The notes under the pieces are model-generated. The model was not told the origin of the DNA. It worked only from the letters and a program-made list of their open reading frames with translations, and made no database searches. This document shows, piece after piece, positions 30,150 to 38,598 of a stretch of DNA of 41,917 bases. Source of the stretch: Enhygromyxa salina (GTDB taxonomy: Bacteria; Myxococcota_A; Polyangia; Nannocystales; Nannocystaceae); assembly GCF_002994615.1 (NCBI RefSeq), contig NZ_PVNK01000186.1:1-41917 (forward strand). The letters are read 5' to 3'. A program made the position numbers and the translations under genes. How positions within the stretch are numbered: the first letter of the stretch is position 1; each line of letters starts with the position of its first letter.

Positions 30150-31067
30150 GTGCAGGTCTGGCCGAGCGCGAAGATCCGCGCCCACCTTGGCGTCGCCCTC
30201 GGCCTCGCCCTCGCGGGGCTCGCGGGCGCGGCCTTCGGCGCGTGGCCGTGGACGGCGGCCGCGCTCGGCCTCGGCCTCGGGGCGGGGTGGTACCTGTGGA
30301 TGGCCGGCCGCTACCATCGCCGCCGCTCGCTCGTCGCCGAGCCCTTTCCCGAGCCGTGGCGCAAGATCCTCAACCGCCGGGTCGACTTTTACCGCTCGCT
30401 CGACAGCGACGACGCCCGGCGCCGCTTCGAAGACGACGTCCGCATCTTCCTGGCCGAGCAGCAGGTCTACGGCGCGGGCGAGGGCGACGCTCGGCTCGAG
30501 ATCGACGACGAGACCCGCCTGCTGATCGCCGCGTCGGCGGCGATCCTCGGCCACGGCATGCCCGACCTCGAGTGGCCGCGGATGCGCGACATCGTCGTCC
30601 ACCCCCGCGCCTTCGACGAGAACTACTCGGGCGAGGGCGACGCCCACATCTCTGGCATGGTCCACTACCAGGGGCCGATCCTCTACTCGGAGCGCGACCT
30701 CAAGCTCGGCTTTCGCCGCCACGACGGCCACAACGTCGGGCTCCACGAGCTCGCCCACGTCCTCGACCTCGCCGACGGCGCGGCCGACGGCGTGCCCGCC
30801 GGGGCCGCCTGGGTCAGCAGCGCGCCGTGGCTCGAGATCGTCAGCGATCGCCTCCGCAAGCTTCGCCAGCACCGCTACCCCCACGTGCTGCGCGACTACG
30901 CCGGGACCAACGAGGCCGAGTTCTTCGCGGTCGCGGTCGAGAGCTTCTTCGAGCGGCCCCGGAAGCTGCGCGACAAGGATCCGGAGCTCTACACGATGCT
31001 GAGCGAGTACTTTGGTCAGGATCCGGCCAAGACCCCGCAGCGTCGCAGCCCCCGCAAATTTCGCTGA
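30150..31067 (+). CDS. MtfA-like zinc metallopeptidase with N-terminal membrane helices
   Basis: A 305-residue protein starting at GTG 30150. Residues about 10-52 form one or two membrane helices rich in Gly/Ala/Leu. The MtfA/M90-type domain follows, with FPEPWRKILNRRVDFYRSL near its start, the zinc motif HELAH in VGLHELAHVLDLADG, and the distal zinc-ligand region NEAEFFAVAVESFFERP. E. coli MtfA is cytosolic and handles Mlc, a sugar-PTS repressor; membrane-anchored homologues are common in other phyla. The substrate here is unknown. Downstream genes are convergent. Confidence 0.87.
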   Translation: MQVWPSAKIRAHLGVALGLALAGLAGAAFGAWPWTAAALGLGLGAGWYLWMAGRYHRRRSLVAEPFPEPWRKILNRRVDFYRSLDSDDARRRFEDDVRIFLAEQQVYGAGEGDARLEIDDETRLLIAASAAILGHGMPDLEWPRMRDIVVHPRAFDENYSGEGDAHISGMVHYQGPILYSERDLKLGFRRHDGHNVGLHELAHVLDLADGAADGVPAGAAWVSSAPWLEIVSDRLRKLRQHRYPHVLRDYAGTNEAEFFAVAVESFFERPRKLRDKDPELYTMLSEYFGQDPAKTPQRRSPRKFR

Positions 31068-31162
31068 GCCGAGCTCCGCGCGAGCGGGTCGGTCACGCGC
31101 GGTCCGGGGTCAGACGCCCCGACGCGGGTCACCCGCGCCCGCCGACCCCAGACGAGAGCCGC

Positions 31163-32365
31163 TCAGGCGGTGCTCGCGGCGGTGCGCTCGTTGATGCGCC
31201 CGAGCACCCGCTCGATGCACGCGACCGCGTCGTCGTTGCCGCAGCTGAGCATCTCGGGCCTGCGGCCGCCGTGACGCTCGACCCGGCGCAGGAAGCCGCG
31301 CAGATCCTCGGGCCCGGGGATCCGATGCATGATCGCCTCGCCGAGGTTCTCGCGCCGCAGATAGAGCGCGTTGAGGGTCTGCTCGAAGATGCCGCCGTTG
31401 GGCATGACCAGCAGCGGCTTGCCGAGGTACAGGGCCTCGGAGATCAGCGTGAAGCCAGCGGTCGAGACCACGGCCTTGGCGCTGGCCAGATCGACCAGGA
31501 AGCCGTCGATGTTCGGATCTTTGAACTCGATGTTGGGCATCGTGTTCGCGGCGTCGGGCGGCCGCTCGAAATTGTAGGCGATGAAGCGCTGCTCGGGCAT
31601 CGCCTGCATGGCCTCGATCAGCCCGACGATCCCGGTTGGATCGTTGTGATAGACGAGCACGTGCTCGCCGGCGCTCGGCTCGATCTCGCGGACGGCCGCG
31701 CGGAGGATCGGCGGGACCAGGGTCGCCTGGCCGGGGTAGCGCAGCGGCGGATAGAAGAACGAGCTGACCACGACGTGCTCGGGCTGCCGGGGCATGACCG
31801 TGTTGATGACCAGGCGCGCGACCCAGGCGTCCCAGGCGTAGCGGCGCGGGACCTCGTAGCGGGTGTGGGTCAGGATCTGCTGATGGTTGAAGCACATCAG
31901 CGGCAGGCCCATGCGCTGGGCCGCGCGGACCGAGTAGCTCTCGAAGTCGGTGATCAGGAGATCGGGCTGGAAGGTCTCGAAGCGCTCGATCAGCCCGTCG
32001 ACGACCCCGCGGGTCTCGATCGCCTTCTTGCCGACCTGCAGGAGGCTGGTCCACAGGCGGATGTGGTTGTTGTGCATCAGGTGACGCAGGACCGGGACCT
32101 CGATCACCTCGCGGCCCTGATCGGCCAGCAGGCGTCCCGCGCCACCGCCGGCGCAAAACAGCAGCTCGTGGCCTCGAGCCTCGAGCGCCTCGGCCATGGC
32201 CGTGACCCGCGAGCTGTGGCCGCGACCTTGTGAGGTCAGCGCGTAGACGATGCGCGCGCTCGGGACGCGGCGGTCGCTGACCGTCGCAGGGCGCTCCGCA
32301 CTCTCCTCGTGCGACTCGAAGTGGGGAAGTAGTGCAGCGGAGGTCACGGCGATTGGCAATTTCAC
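31163..32365 (-). CDS. Glycosyltransferase, MJ1255/MGT-like (GT-B fold)
   Basis: A 400-residue protein. The first 35 residues are an extra tail; the conserved part starts IVYALTSQGRGHSSRVTAMA, the N-terminal Rossmann strand with a Gly/His loop. ARGHELLFCAGGGAGRLL, LLITDFESYS and FNHQQ follow in the N domain. The C domain has HVLVYHNDP, VSTAGFTLISEALYLGKPLL and the donor-binding E-Q region NGGIFEQTLNA. This is the pattern of the MJ1255/VC2487 glycosyltransferase family. The acceptor is unknown. Its start overlaps the stop of the upstream gene (ATGA), so the pair is translated together. Confidence 0.87.
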   Translation of the reverse strand: MKLPIAVTSAALLPHFESHEESAERPATVSDRRVPSARIVYALTSQGRGHSSRVTAMAEALEARGHELLFCAGGGAGRLLADQGREVIEVPVLRHLMHNNHIRLWTSLLQVGKKAIETRGVVDGLIERFETFQPDLLITDFESYSVRAAQRMGLPLMCFNHQQILTHTRYEVPRRYAWDAWVARLVINTVMPRQPEHVVVSSFFYPPLRYPGQATLVPPILRAAVREIEPSAGEHVLVYHNDPTGIVGLIEAMQAMPEQRFIAYNFERPPDAANTMPNIEFKDPNIDGFLVDLASAKAVVSTAGFTLISEALYLGKPLLVMPNGGIFEQTLNALYLRRENLGEAIMHRIPGPEDLRGFLRRVERHGGRRPEMLSCGNDDAVACIERVLGRINERTAASTA

Positions 32366-34146
32366 GCGAGCGCGCGCTCGCTGGTGCTCACCAACATACG
32401 GTGAGCGAGGGGCGCGACCATCTCTGCGAACACCCGGCGCTGGATGGCGGCGCGTTCGTAGCTGGACAGACGACCGTAGTCACTGCCCGGCGAAGGTCCT
32501 GGCACAGGTCCCAGATCTTGGCCCGAGGAATTGAAGGTGACGCGAGAAGCGTGGGTCGCCAGCCTTCGGCGCAACGCGGGCGCGACCTCCGGAGCGTGGC
32601 GTTCGAGCAGCCAGCGCAGCGTCCGCCAGGCCAGCGCAGCGTGGCGCGCCTCGTCGGCGGCGATCTGGTTGAGGACAGACGCGTGCATGGCCTCCGAGTC
32701 GCGGCACGCCTGGGCCGCGACCGCAGCCTCGGCCGCGGCCATGCTCTCGTTGATGCAGCCCTCCTCGAACACGGCGATCGCTATCGCTGCGGGATCTCCG
32801 ACCCGCGAGTCCGACACAGTACCGGAGATATCGCCGAGTGGAAGTGGAAGCGGAAGTGGAAGCGGACCGGCCCGCAGCGGCACTCCCGCGTGGCGCGAGG
32901 CCAGCTCGAAGCAGGCCCGAGCGTGCTCGAGCTCGTCGCTGCTGGCCTCCAAAGCCGCGCGGATCAGCCCTGCGGGCGCACCTATCGACATCAGGTCCCG
33001 GGCCGCGCGCGCGAACGAGGCGACCGAAGCGTGCTCGTAGAGGGCGTCCTGGGCCCAGGCGGCCGCGAGCTCCGGACTCCCAGGTGCGCCGCCGCCTTGC
33101 GGGATCTCTCCGACCAGCGCGGCCGTCGTGAGCTCACCGTCGACGACCCACGGGCGCCCGCCGACGCACTCCTGGACGTAGGCCCGGGCCGCGTTGCCGC
33201 CCTCCCCTGCGACGACGAAGCCGTCCCAGTTGCCCGTGATCGCCAGCGGGACCAGGCCGACCGTGGTCACGCGGGAGACGCTGCCAGACTCGTCGATGTC
33301 GTAGATCGTGCCGTTGGTCGTGACCGCGAAGCCACCGTTGTAGGCGGCGATGTCGCCGTCGAGATCGGCGTCGAGCACGGTCCAGGTGCTGGCGTCGGCG
33401 TCGCGGAACAGCAGCTGGTCGACGCTCGCCAGCGCGAGTGAGGACGCGTAGGAGCTGCCGCTGTCCCCCGACACCCGACCGCCGGCGATCAGATCTGCGC
33501 TGGTGCCCAGCTCCTGGCGCAGCCACACGCCGCTTGGATCGGTGGCCGCCCACGCGCTGCCGCCGTCTCCGATCACCCAGATCTCGTCGTGGGTCGCAAA
33601 CACCGCTCGCAGCCCGCCCCAACCCTCGGCTGGCGCGACGACCTCGGTCCAGCTCACCCCGTCGTCGGTCGAGACCAGCACCCGCTCGGCCGCGATCGCA
33701 ACGAGAAAAGTCCCGGCCTCGAAGCTTCCCCGGGCGACACCGAGGAGGTCGTCGGTCACGGTGGACTCGTGTGCCTGCCAGGTTAGACCGGAGTCCGGCG
33801 AGCTCAGGATCGTACCGCCGTCGCCGACGACCAGGGTCGTGCCAAACGAGACAACACCGCGCAGCGCCACGTTCACGGGGGTGCTGAGCGAGGCTGAGTC
33901 ACCGTTGACGCTGGTACCCTGATGGACCACCGCGCCCCCGGCCCCGACAGCGACGAGGGTGTCGTAGTCTCCTCCGCGGGTCAGCGCGAAGATGTCGGCG
34001 CTCGTTCCCAACTCGACGGCCTGGACCTCGGACCAGGGTTCAGGGCACGAGAAAAAGAACGGGCAGCCCGTCATCGTCCCGAGCGCGGCCGCGGCACAAG
34101 CCGTGGTCAGCAGGCGGACCGCGAGAGTCAGGGCGCGAGAGTTCAT
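32362..34146 (-). CDS. Lipoprotein: beta-propeller fused to ferritin-like domain
   Basis: A 594-residue exported protein, lipobox MTGC. Residues about 40-330 are a YCF48/BNR-like propeller with repeats ending SPDSGLTWQAHES and STDDGVSWTEVV. After a Gly/Pro linker, residues about 355-540 are a four-helix ferritin-like domain: YEHASVASFARAARDL, SSDELEHARACFELA, FEEGCINESMAAAEA and IAADEARHAALAWRTL. The Glu and ExxH ligands of a di-iron site are all present. A run of Leu-Pro (PLPLPLPLPLG), encoded by a short DNA repeat near 32838-32868, splits the domain. Related stand-alone ferritin-like proteins are common in myxobacteria. The partner gene encodes a glycosyltransferase. Confidence 0.82.
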   Translation of the reverse strand: MNSRALTLAVRLLTTACAAAALGTMTGCPFFFSCPEPWSEVQAVELGTSADIFALTRGGDYDTLVAVGAGGAVVHQGTSVNGDSASLSTPVNVALRGVVSFGTTLVVGDGGTILSSPDSGLTWQAHESTVTDDLLGVARGSFEAGTFLVAIAAERVLVSTDDGVSWTEVVAPAEGWGGLRAVFATHDEIWVIGDGGSAWAATDPSGVWLRQELGTSADLIAGGRVSGDSGSSYASSLALASVDQLLFRDADASTWTVLDADLDGDIAAYNGGFAVTTNGTIYDIDESGSVSRVTTVGLVPLAITGNWDGFVVAGEGGNAARAYVQECVGGRPWVVDGELTTAALVGEIPQGGGAPGSPELAAAWAQDALYEHASVASFARAARDLMSIGAPAGLIRAALEASSDELEHARACFELASRHAGVPLRAGPLPLPLPLPLGDISGTVSDSRVGDPAAIAIAVFEEGCINESMAAAEAAVAAQACRDSEAMHASVLNQIAADEARHAALAWRTLRWLLERHAPEVAPALRRRLATHASRVTFNSSGQDLGPVPGPSPGSDYGRLSSYERAAIQRRVFAEMVAPLAHRMLVSTSERALA

Positions 34147-34351
34147 CGGCGGGGCTCTGCCGACATGGTCGACCGTGTCCGCGATCGTGGCAAGCGTAGG
34201 ACCCGGATTTGCGCCTGGCGCGGCTTCAAAACGGCCTCAGATCCCCAGATCTCGACTCCGACGTTCTAGAGCATGCTTGCACGGACTGGGTCCAGCCCGG
34301 AGCCTGGGCCCGTTTTGGTCCAGGGGGCAGCGGGGCTAGCAGCCCGGGCTG
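34147..34351. other. Intergenic gap before MITE copy C
   Basis: No gene visible. At 34336-34351 there is an extra MITE end (CTAGCAGCCCGGGCTG), duplicated in tandem by the start of copy C. Confidence 0.5.
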
Positions 34352-34517
34352 CTAGCAGCCCGGGCTGCAATGCATCGTGTCGCCTCGCGCCGGAATTTTC
34401 GCTGAGGGCGCGAAGCCAAAACGCCGCTGTACCGGGCGTACTGCAAGTTTGGGCGACAAAGCCCTCGGCGAAAAGGCCAAGCGAGGTGGCGCGAGGCATT
34501 GCACCCCGGGCTGCTAG
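34352..34517. repeat. MITE-like palindromic repeat, copy C (full, 166 bp)
   Basis: Same length as copy B and inverted relative to it, bounded by CTAG. A few substitutions (GCTGAGG for GCCGAGG, TTTGGGC for TTTTGGC) show it has aged. Its last TAG forms the first bases of the TAGACT -10 box of the next gene. Confidence 0.9.
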
Positions 34518-34520
34518 ACT
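34515..34520 (+). promoter_or_regulatory. -10 box TAGACT partly supplied by the MITE end
   Basis: TAG belongs to the MITE's terminal CTAG; ACT is flanking DNA. The box ends 6 nt before the GTG at 34527. Confidence 0.55.
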
Positions 34521-34526
34521 CCGCCG

Positions 34527-35219
34527 GTGAAACCCGGCCACGCCCTCGCCGCTTCGAGCCTGATGCTCGTCCTCGGCTGTCACCGCGTCGAGAGCGGGGT
34601 CGAGCCCGAGCCCCTCGGGTACGGCGCCGGGCCCCACCTGACGCCCGCCTCGGGCTACGAGCCCGATCCGGTCCCCCGCGCTTCGCCCACGCCCTGGACG
34701 CCGCCCGAGCGCGAGGCGCGGCCGAGCCTGGCCGCCGTGAGCCCCGCGCCGACCGAGCCCCTCGGGTACGCCCGAGACGTCGTCCGCGTGTGCGAGCACA
34801 TCACGGCCCTCGACGAGACCCAGGACACCGCCAAGTGCCTCGGGCGCTACCGCATCGCCCAGGTCTTTCGGCCGATCGGACAGTGGAAGACCCTCGCCGC
34901 GTGCATCGAGGCGGCGACCGAGCTTCGCGCGATCGCGGCTTGTGAGCAGGCGACCCCGCCCACCTTCGCCATGGTCGACGCCTACCCCCACGAGTCGTCG
35001 GTCTGCATGCACGTGTTCGCCCTGACGATCGTCGAGCAGCTCGGCCCCGACCCGATGCTCGCCACCGAGCGGATTTTGGAGTTCGAGCCCCTCCTGCGCC
35101 AGTGCGTGAACTCGCTGGTGACCGAGGAGCGAGACCAGCGCAACCCCAGCGACTACATGAAGTTGCTCGAGTGCATCGAGGGCGCGCAGACCACCGAGGG
35201 CGCCGACGCCTGCTCGTGA
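34527..35219 (+). CDS. Lipoprotein with two four-Cys VCxH modules
   Basis: A 230-residue exported protein from GTG 34527 with lipobox VLGC. A Pro/Gly-rich linker of about 60 residues is followed by two modules. First: VCEH, 14, C, 21, C, 12, C. Second: VCMH, 32, C, 22, C, 12, C. The second ends LLECIEGAQTTEGADAC, very like the downstream gene's LLSCIGAANSGAEMERC, so the two genes are paralogues in tandem. Conserved cysteines suggest disulfides and the invariant His a shared functional or structural site. Function unknown. Confidence 0.85.
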   Translation: MKPGHALAASSLMLVLGCHRVESGVEPEPLGYGAGPHLTPASGYEPDPVPRASPTPWTPPEREARPSLAAVSPAPTEPLGYARDVVRVCEHITALDETQDTAKCLGRYRIAQVFRPIGQWKTLAACIEAATELRAIAACEQATPPTFAMVDAYPHESSVCMHVFALTIVEQLGPDPMLATERILEFEPLLRQCVNSLVTEERDQRNPSDYMKLLECIEGAQTTEGADACS

Positions 35220-35226
35220 GGCCGTG

Positions 35227-35232
35227 TAGACT
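35227..35232 (+). promoter_or_regulatory. Probable -10 box TAGACT, leaderless
   Basis: TAGACT ends 6 nt before the ATG at 35239, the same box and spacing as at its upstream paralogue. Confidence 0.55.
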
Positions 35233-35238
35233 GCTCGG

Positions 35239-35877
35239 ATGCGCGCTCGCTTCGTCTGGGTCCTGCCCGCCGCCATGCTCGGGCTCATGGCCTGCAAGCC
35301 CAAGCCGCCGAAGGTCCCCGACGACGAGCCCAAAGCCACGGGCGCGAGCGGCTACGGCGACGCCGCCTACTCCACCGGCATCGCGCCGATCCAGGTCTGC
35401 GAGCACCTCGCGGCGATGGTCGCCGCCGAAGCCGGGATCCCCGACCCCCAGATCGATCCGAGCATGATGGCCGAGTGCGAGCGAGAGCTGAGCATCGAGG
35501 CGGCGACCCGCGGAACCTCCAACTGGAACGAGGTCGCCGGCTGCGTGCTCGAGGCCCAGACCGAGGCCGACATCAACTACTGCGACCGGACCTACCCGCT
35601 CCCGGGCTCGGGCAGCGCGGCCTCGCCAGCGCCGAGCGGCGACGACAGCCGCGAGCGCCGCGTCTGCGAGCACATGTTCGAGATCGTCATGATCGAGGCC
35701 ACCGCCGAGCTCGGCGAGGCGCCCCAGATCACGGCCTCGGAGCGCCGACAGCTCAGCGACGAGTGCGTCGCAACCTTGGTCCAGGAGGAGCGCCCGAACC
35801 GCGACGCCGCCAGCTACGATCAGCTGCTCAGCTGCATCGGCGCCGCCAATTCCGGCGCCGAAATGGAGCGGTGCTGA
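35239..35877 (+). CDS. Lipoprotein with two four-Cys VCxH modules
   Basis: A 212-residue protein with signal peptide and lipobox LMAC. First module: VCEH, 25, C, 21, C, 12, C. Second: VCEH, 32, C, 22, C, 12, C. Spacings in the second module equal those of the upstream paralogue. A Ser/Pro linker separates the modules. It is the tandem neighbour of the 34527 gene but has its own -10 box. Function unknown. Confidence 0.85.
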   Translation: MRARFVWVLPAAMLGLMACKPKPPKVPDDEPKATGASGYGDAAYSTGIAPIQVCEHLAAMVAAEAGIPDPQIDPSMMAECERELSIEAATRGTSNWNEVAGCVLEAQTEADINYCDRTYPLPGSGSAASPAPSGDDSRERRVCEHMFEIVMIEATAELGEAPQITASERRQLSDECVATLVQEERPNRDAASYDQLLSCIGAANSGAEMERC

Positions 35878-35882
35878 CTCGC

Positions 35883-37325
35883 TCAGTCGCCCATGAAGGC
35901 GCGGGCGAAGTCGCGTAGGCGCAGGACCGAGGGGATCCCGTCGCGGCTTTGGAAGGTGAGCTCCTCGGCGAAGTTGACGTTGGCCGCCGCCTGCCAGGCG
36001 ACGAAGGCCCGGCCGCCGGGTGAGTCGAGCAGCTGGTTGACGCGGGACTCGTAGTTGCCGACCACGGCCGCGACCAGGGCCTGGCCGTCGGCGTTGAGGC
36101 GGGCGGCGACGCCGTCGGCCTCGGCCCGGACGCGCTGGTCGTAGGCGAGGGTCTCGGCCTGGATGTTCTTGATCCCGAGCAGGTACTTGTCGCCGTACTC
36201 CTCGGGCGCGCCGCCGATCGCCTTGGCCGCGACGGCCAGCAGCGCGGCCTTTTGACCCGGGGTCAGCTCCTCGAGCCTGCGCCGGGCGGCGCCGGGCTCG
36301 AGGTCGACGCTCTGCTCGGCGAGCTCCGCGAGCTCGGCGAGCTCCTCGGAGGTCAGCCCGGCGAGGGCCTCACCGGGGTCGGGGGTCTCGCCCTCGGGCG
36401 TCTCGCCTTCGGACGTCTCGCCTTCGGGCGTCTCGCCTTCGGCGGTCTCGCCTTCGGCGGTCTCGCCCTCGGGCGTCTCACCTTCGGCGGTCTCGCCTTC
36501 GGCGGTCTCGCCCTCGGGCGCCTCTCCCTCACCGAGGCGCATCGCGCTCGGCTCGACGGCCAAGAACCCGACCTGGTAGGCCCGGTCGAGGCGCGCGAGT
36601 CGGGCGGCCCAGTCCTGCTCGCGCGCGGACGCCAGCGCGAAGGTCTTTTGCTGGTAGTTGTCGAGATCCTGCTGGATGTCGGCGACCTCCTTGCGGGCGC
36701 CGTCGAGCAGCTTGTTCTGGGCGTTGAGCTGGATCTGGAGCAGCTGCTGCTCGTACTCGGGCCGGAAGAACACCGCGCGCATCAAGATCGCGTCCGCTTC
36801 GACGTGGAGCGCCGCGAGCTCCTCGTTGAGCACCGCGAGGGCCCTGGCCGTGACCTCGTTGCGCCGATCGGTGTCGTAGAAGTCGCTGCTCTGGAGATCG
36901 GCGAGGTGCTGGCGCAGGACGCCGACGGTCGTCTCGCGCGTCAGGCGTTGAAAGCGAAAATTGCCCTGGCCGTCCTCGACATGGTTGCCGGCCGTGACGA
37001 TCTCCCAGCCCGCGCCCGGCGTGATCCGGTAGGGCACCGAGATGTCGAGGGTCACGATGTTGTTGTCCTTGGTCCGGATCTCGAGCGCGTCGTTACCGAG
37101 GAAATCCAGGAACTGGTAGGTGCTCGGCAGCTCGATGATCTTGTGAAGACCGACGACCTCGAGCCGCCAGCCGGGATCGAGGTCCTTCTCGATCACGCCG
37201 CCGACGTTGCTGCGGCGAACCCCGACCTGCCCGAGCTCGACGTTGTCGACCATCATCCCGCGCAGCGCCAAGATCGCGAAGAAGGCGATCACGAACCATT
37301 TGCATGCAGTGGTGAGCTTTTCCAT
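35883..37325 (-). CDS. SPFH/band 7 membrane protein with EGET pentapeptide repeats
   Basis: A 480-residue protein. An N-terminal membrane helix (about 8-25, CKWFVIAFFAILALRGMMV) is followed by an SPFH domain at about 30-215 (VELGQVGVRRSNVGG, IRTKDNNIVTLDISVPYRI), then a helical coiled segment. Residues about 265-320 are a run of about ten pentapeptides EGETP/EGETA/EGETS. The C-terminal 150 residues are helical (KNIQAETLAYDQRVRAEADG). SPFH proteins form large membrane rings controlling proteases or microdomains. AGGAGACGG precedes the ATG, so this gene uses a ribosome binding site. It follows a second SPFH gene, suggesting a hetero-oligomer like HflK/HflC. Confidence 0.85.
   Translation of the reverse strand: MEKLTTACKWFVIAFFAILALRGMMVDNVELGQVGVRRSNVGGVIEKDLDPGWRLEVVGLHKIIELPSTYQFLDFLGNDALEIRTKDNNIVTLDISVPYRITPGAGWEIVTAGNHVEDGQGNFRFQRLTRETTVGVLRQHLADLQSSDFYDTDRRNEVTARALAVLNEELAALHVEADAILMRAVFFRPEYEQQLLQIQLNAQNKLLDGARKEVADIQQDLDNYQQKTFALASAREQDWAARLARLDRAYQVGFLAVEPSAMRLGEGEAPEGETAEGETAEGETPEGETAEGETAEGETPEGETSEGETPEGETPDPGEALAGLTSEELAELAELAEQSVDLEPGAARRRLEELTPGQKAALLAVAAKAIGGAPEEYGDKYLLGIKNIQAETLAYDQRVRAEADGVAARLNADGQALVAAVVGNYESRVNQLLDSPGGRAFVAWQAAANVNFAEELTFQSRDGIPSVLRLRDFARAFMGD
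36385..36530. repeat. Coding 15-bp tandem repeat (EGETx)
   Basis: About ten units of consensus GTCTCGCCCTCGGGC (plus strand), with alternating CTCGGGC and TTCGGCG versions. It is likely to vary in copy number between strains. Confidence 0.85.
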
Positions 37326-37335
37326 GGTCCGTCTC

Positions 37336-38415
37336 CTATTGGTCGAGGACCACGCGTGAAGGGTTGGCGTCGTTGGCCCACGGCTCGATGTTGATCGTCA
37401 CGTCCTCGAGGCTCTCGCCGAGGCGCTCCATCACGCGCTCGACGGGCTGGGTCCGAAACGCCTCGACCTCGGCCTTCTTGGCCCGGTAGTCGGCCTCGAG
37501 CTGGCCCTGGAGCTCCTCGGCCTTGCGCCGGGCCGCGGCGAGCTTGGCCTGGCCGACGCCGATCGTCTCGATTCGGTAGGTGTCGGCCGCGCGGATGGCG
37601 TTCTCGCGATCTGCGACCGCGGTCGCGAGCTCAGACTCGAGCTCGGCGCGGCGCTCCTGGATCTTCTTGTTCTCGTCGCGGTCGACCTCGGACAGCGTGC
37701 GCTGGCGGTCGGTCTCGGCCCGCTCGAGGTTGGACTTGATGACCTCGAGCTCGTTGCGGAGGCGGTTGCGCTCCTCGATCAGGTGCTCGTAGTCGGCGTT
37801 GAATTTGGGTCGCGGCGTGACCATCTGGGTCACGACGACGCCGTGGGGCCGGAGCGCCTCGTTGAGGCGATCTTGGGCCCGGGTCGCCGCGGCGCCGTAG
37901 TTCGACGGATCCGACACGGTGATCGTCGACTCGCGCCCGAACTCGTCGCGCAGGATCGCGCGGGCGTAGGGCTTGATCCAGGCCCGGAACATGTACTCGA
38001 CGCCCGCGTCGCGGGCCACGGTCACGGCCTCGTCACCGACGACCTGAAAGATCAGCGTGGTATCCGAGAAGTGGAAGTTGGCCCCGTCGCTGGCCCGGAC
38101 CGTCAGCTTCTCGACCTGGAGGTCGTCGACGCTCTGCTCGCCCTTCATCAAAAAGGTCTGGGGGCTGACGTCGAGCACGTGGAGCGAGTGGACGCCGAAG
38201 GGCATGCGGAACACCCACCCGGGCTGGGTGATCGCCTTGGCCGAGCCGCTGATGTTGTTGACCCGGACCGCGACCTCGCCCGGCTCGAGGGTGGTGAAGG
38301 ACATGAACATCATGACCACCACGATCAGCGCGGACGCGCCGACCCAGATCCACTGGGTCGCGCCGCCAGCCTGCTCGCGTAGCTGTTTGAATTTCTCGAG
38401 GTCGATCTCGGCCAT
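37336..38415 (-). CDS. SPFH/band 7 membrane protein, HflK/prohibitin-like
   Basis: A 359-residue protein. A membrane helix at about 22-40 (WIWVGASALIVVVMMFMSF) is followed by the SPFH domain (LEPGEVAVRVNN, ITQPGWVFRMPFGVHSLHVL). A long coiled coil at about 205-320 contains NRLRNELEVIKSNLERAE and the E/A/K-rich segment ERRAELESEL. First gene of a two-gene operon with the other SPFH protein, 10 bp apart. TAGAGT ends 7 nt before its ATG. Together they probably build a membrane ring; no protease gene is adjacent. Confidence 0.87.
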   Translation of the reverse strand: MAEIDLEKFKQLREQAGGATQWIWVGASALIVVVMMFMSFTTLEPGEVAVRVNNISGSAKAITQPGWVFRMPFGVHSLHVLDVSPQTFLMKGEQSVDDLQVEKLTVRASDGANFHFSDTTLIFQVVGDEAVTVARDAGVEYMFRAWIKPYARAILRDEFGRESTITVSDPSNYGAAATRAQDRLNEALRPHGVVVTQMVTPRPKFNADYEHLIEERNRLRNELEVIKSNLERAETDRQRTLSEVDRDENKKIQERRAELESELATAVADRENAIRAADTYRIETIGVGQAKLAAARRKAEELQGQLEADYRAKKAEVEAFRTQPVERVMERLGESLEDVTINIEPWANDANPSRVVLDQ

Positions 38416-38422
38416 CGCGCAT

Positions 38423-38428
38423 ACTCTA
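38423..38428 (-). promoter_or_regulatory. Probable -10 box TAGAGT of the SPFH operon
   Basis: TAGAGT on the minus strand ends 7 nt before the ATG at 38415. Confidence 0.45.
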
Positions 38429-38432
38429 ACTT

Positions 38433-38582
38433 CTTTAACGTCTCCAAGACTCGGGCCTCCGGCCCGACAACCTCGCTCCGCTCGGCCCCAAGGTCCAAGG
38501 AGACTGTCTTTAACGTCTCCAAGACTCGGGCCTCCGGCCCGACAACCTCGCTGCGCTCGGCCCCAGGGTCCAAGGAGACTGT
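38433..38582. repeat. Tandem duplication of a 75-bp hairpin-bearing unit
   Basis: Two near-identical units, 38433-38507 and 38508-38582, each containing CGGGCC-TCC-GGCCCG and outer GTCTCC...GGAGAC arms. A 14-bp direct repeat (GATCACGAGACTGT and GATCACGAGACC) follows. It lies between the SPFH promoter and the prepilin peptidase stop and may act as a terminator. Confidence 0.85.
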
Positions 38583-38598
38583 GATCACGAGACTGTGA

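Noticed and set aside
36385..36530. Short tandem repeats resembling a CRISPR or iteron array
   Set aside because: The repeats are contiguous 15-mers in frame in a gene; no spacers and no cas genes.
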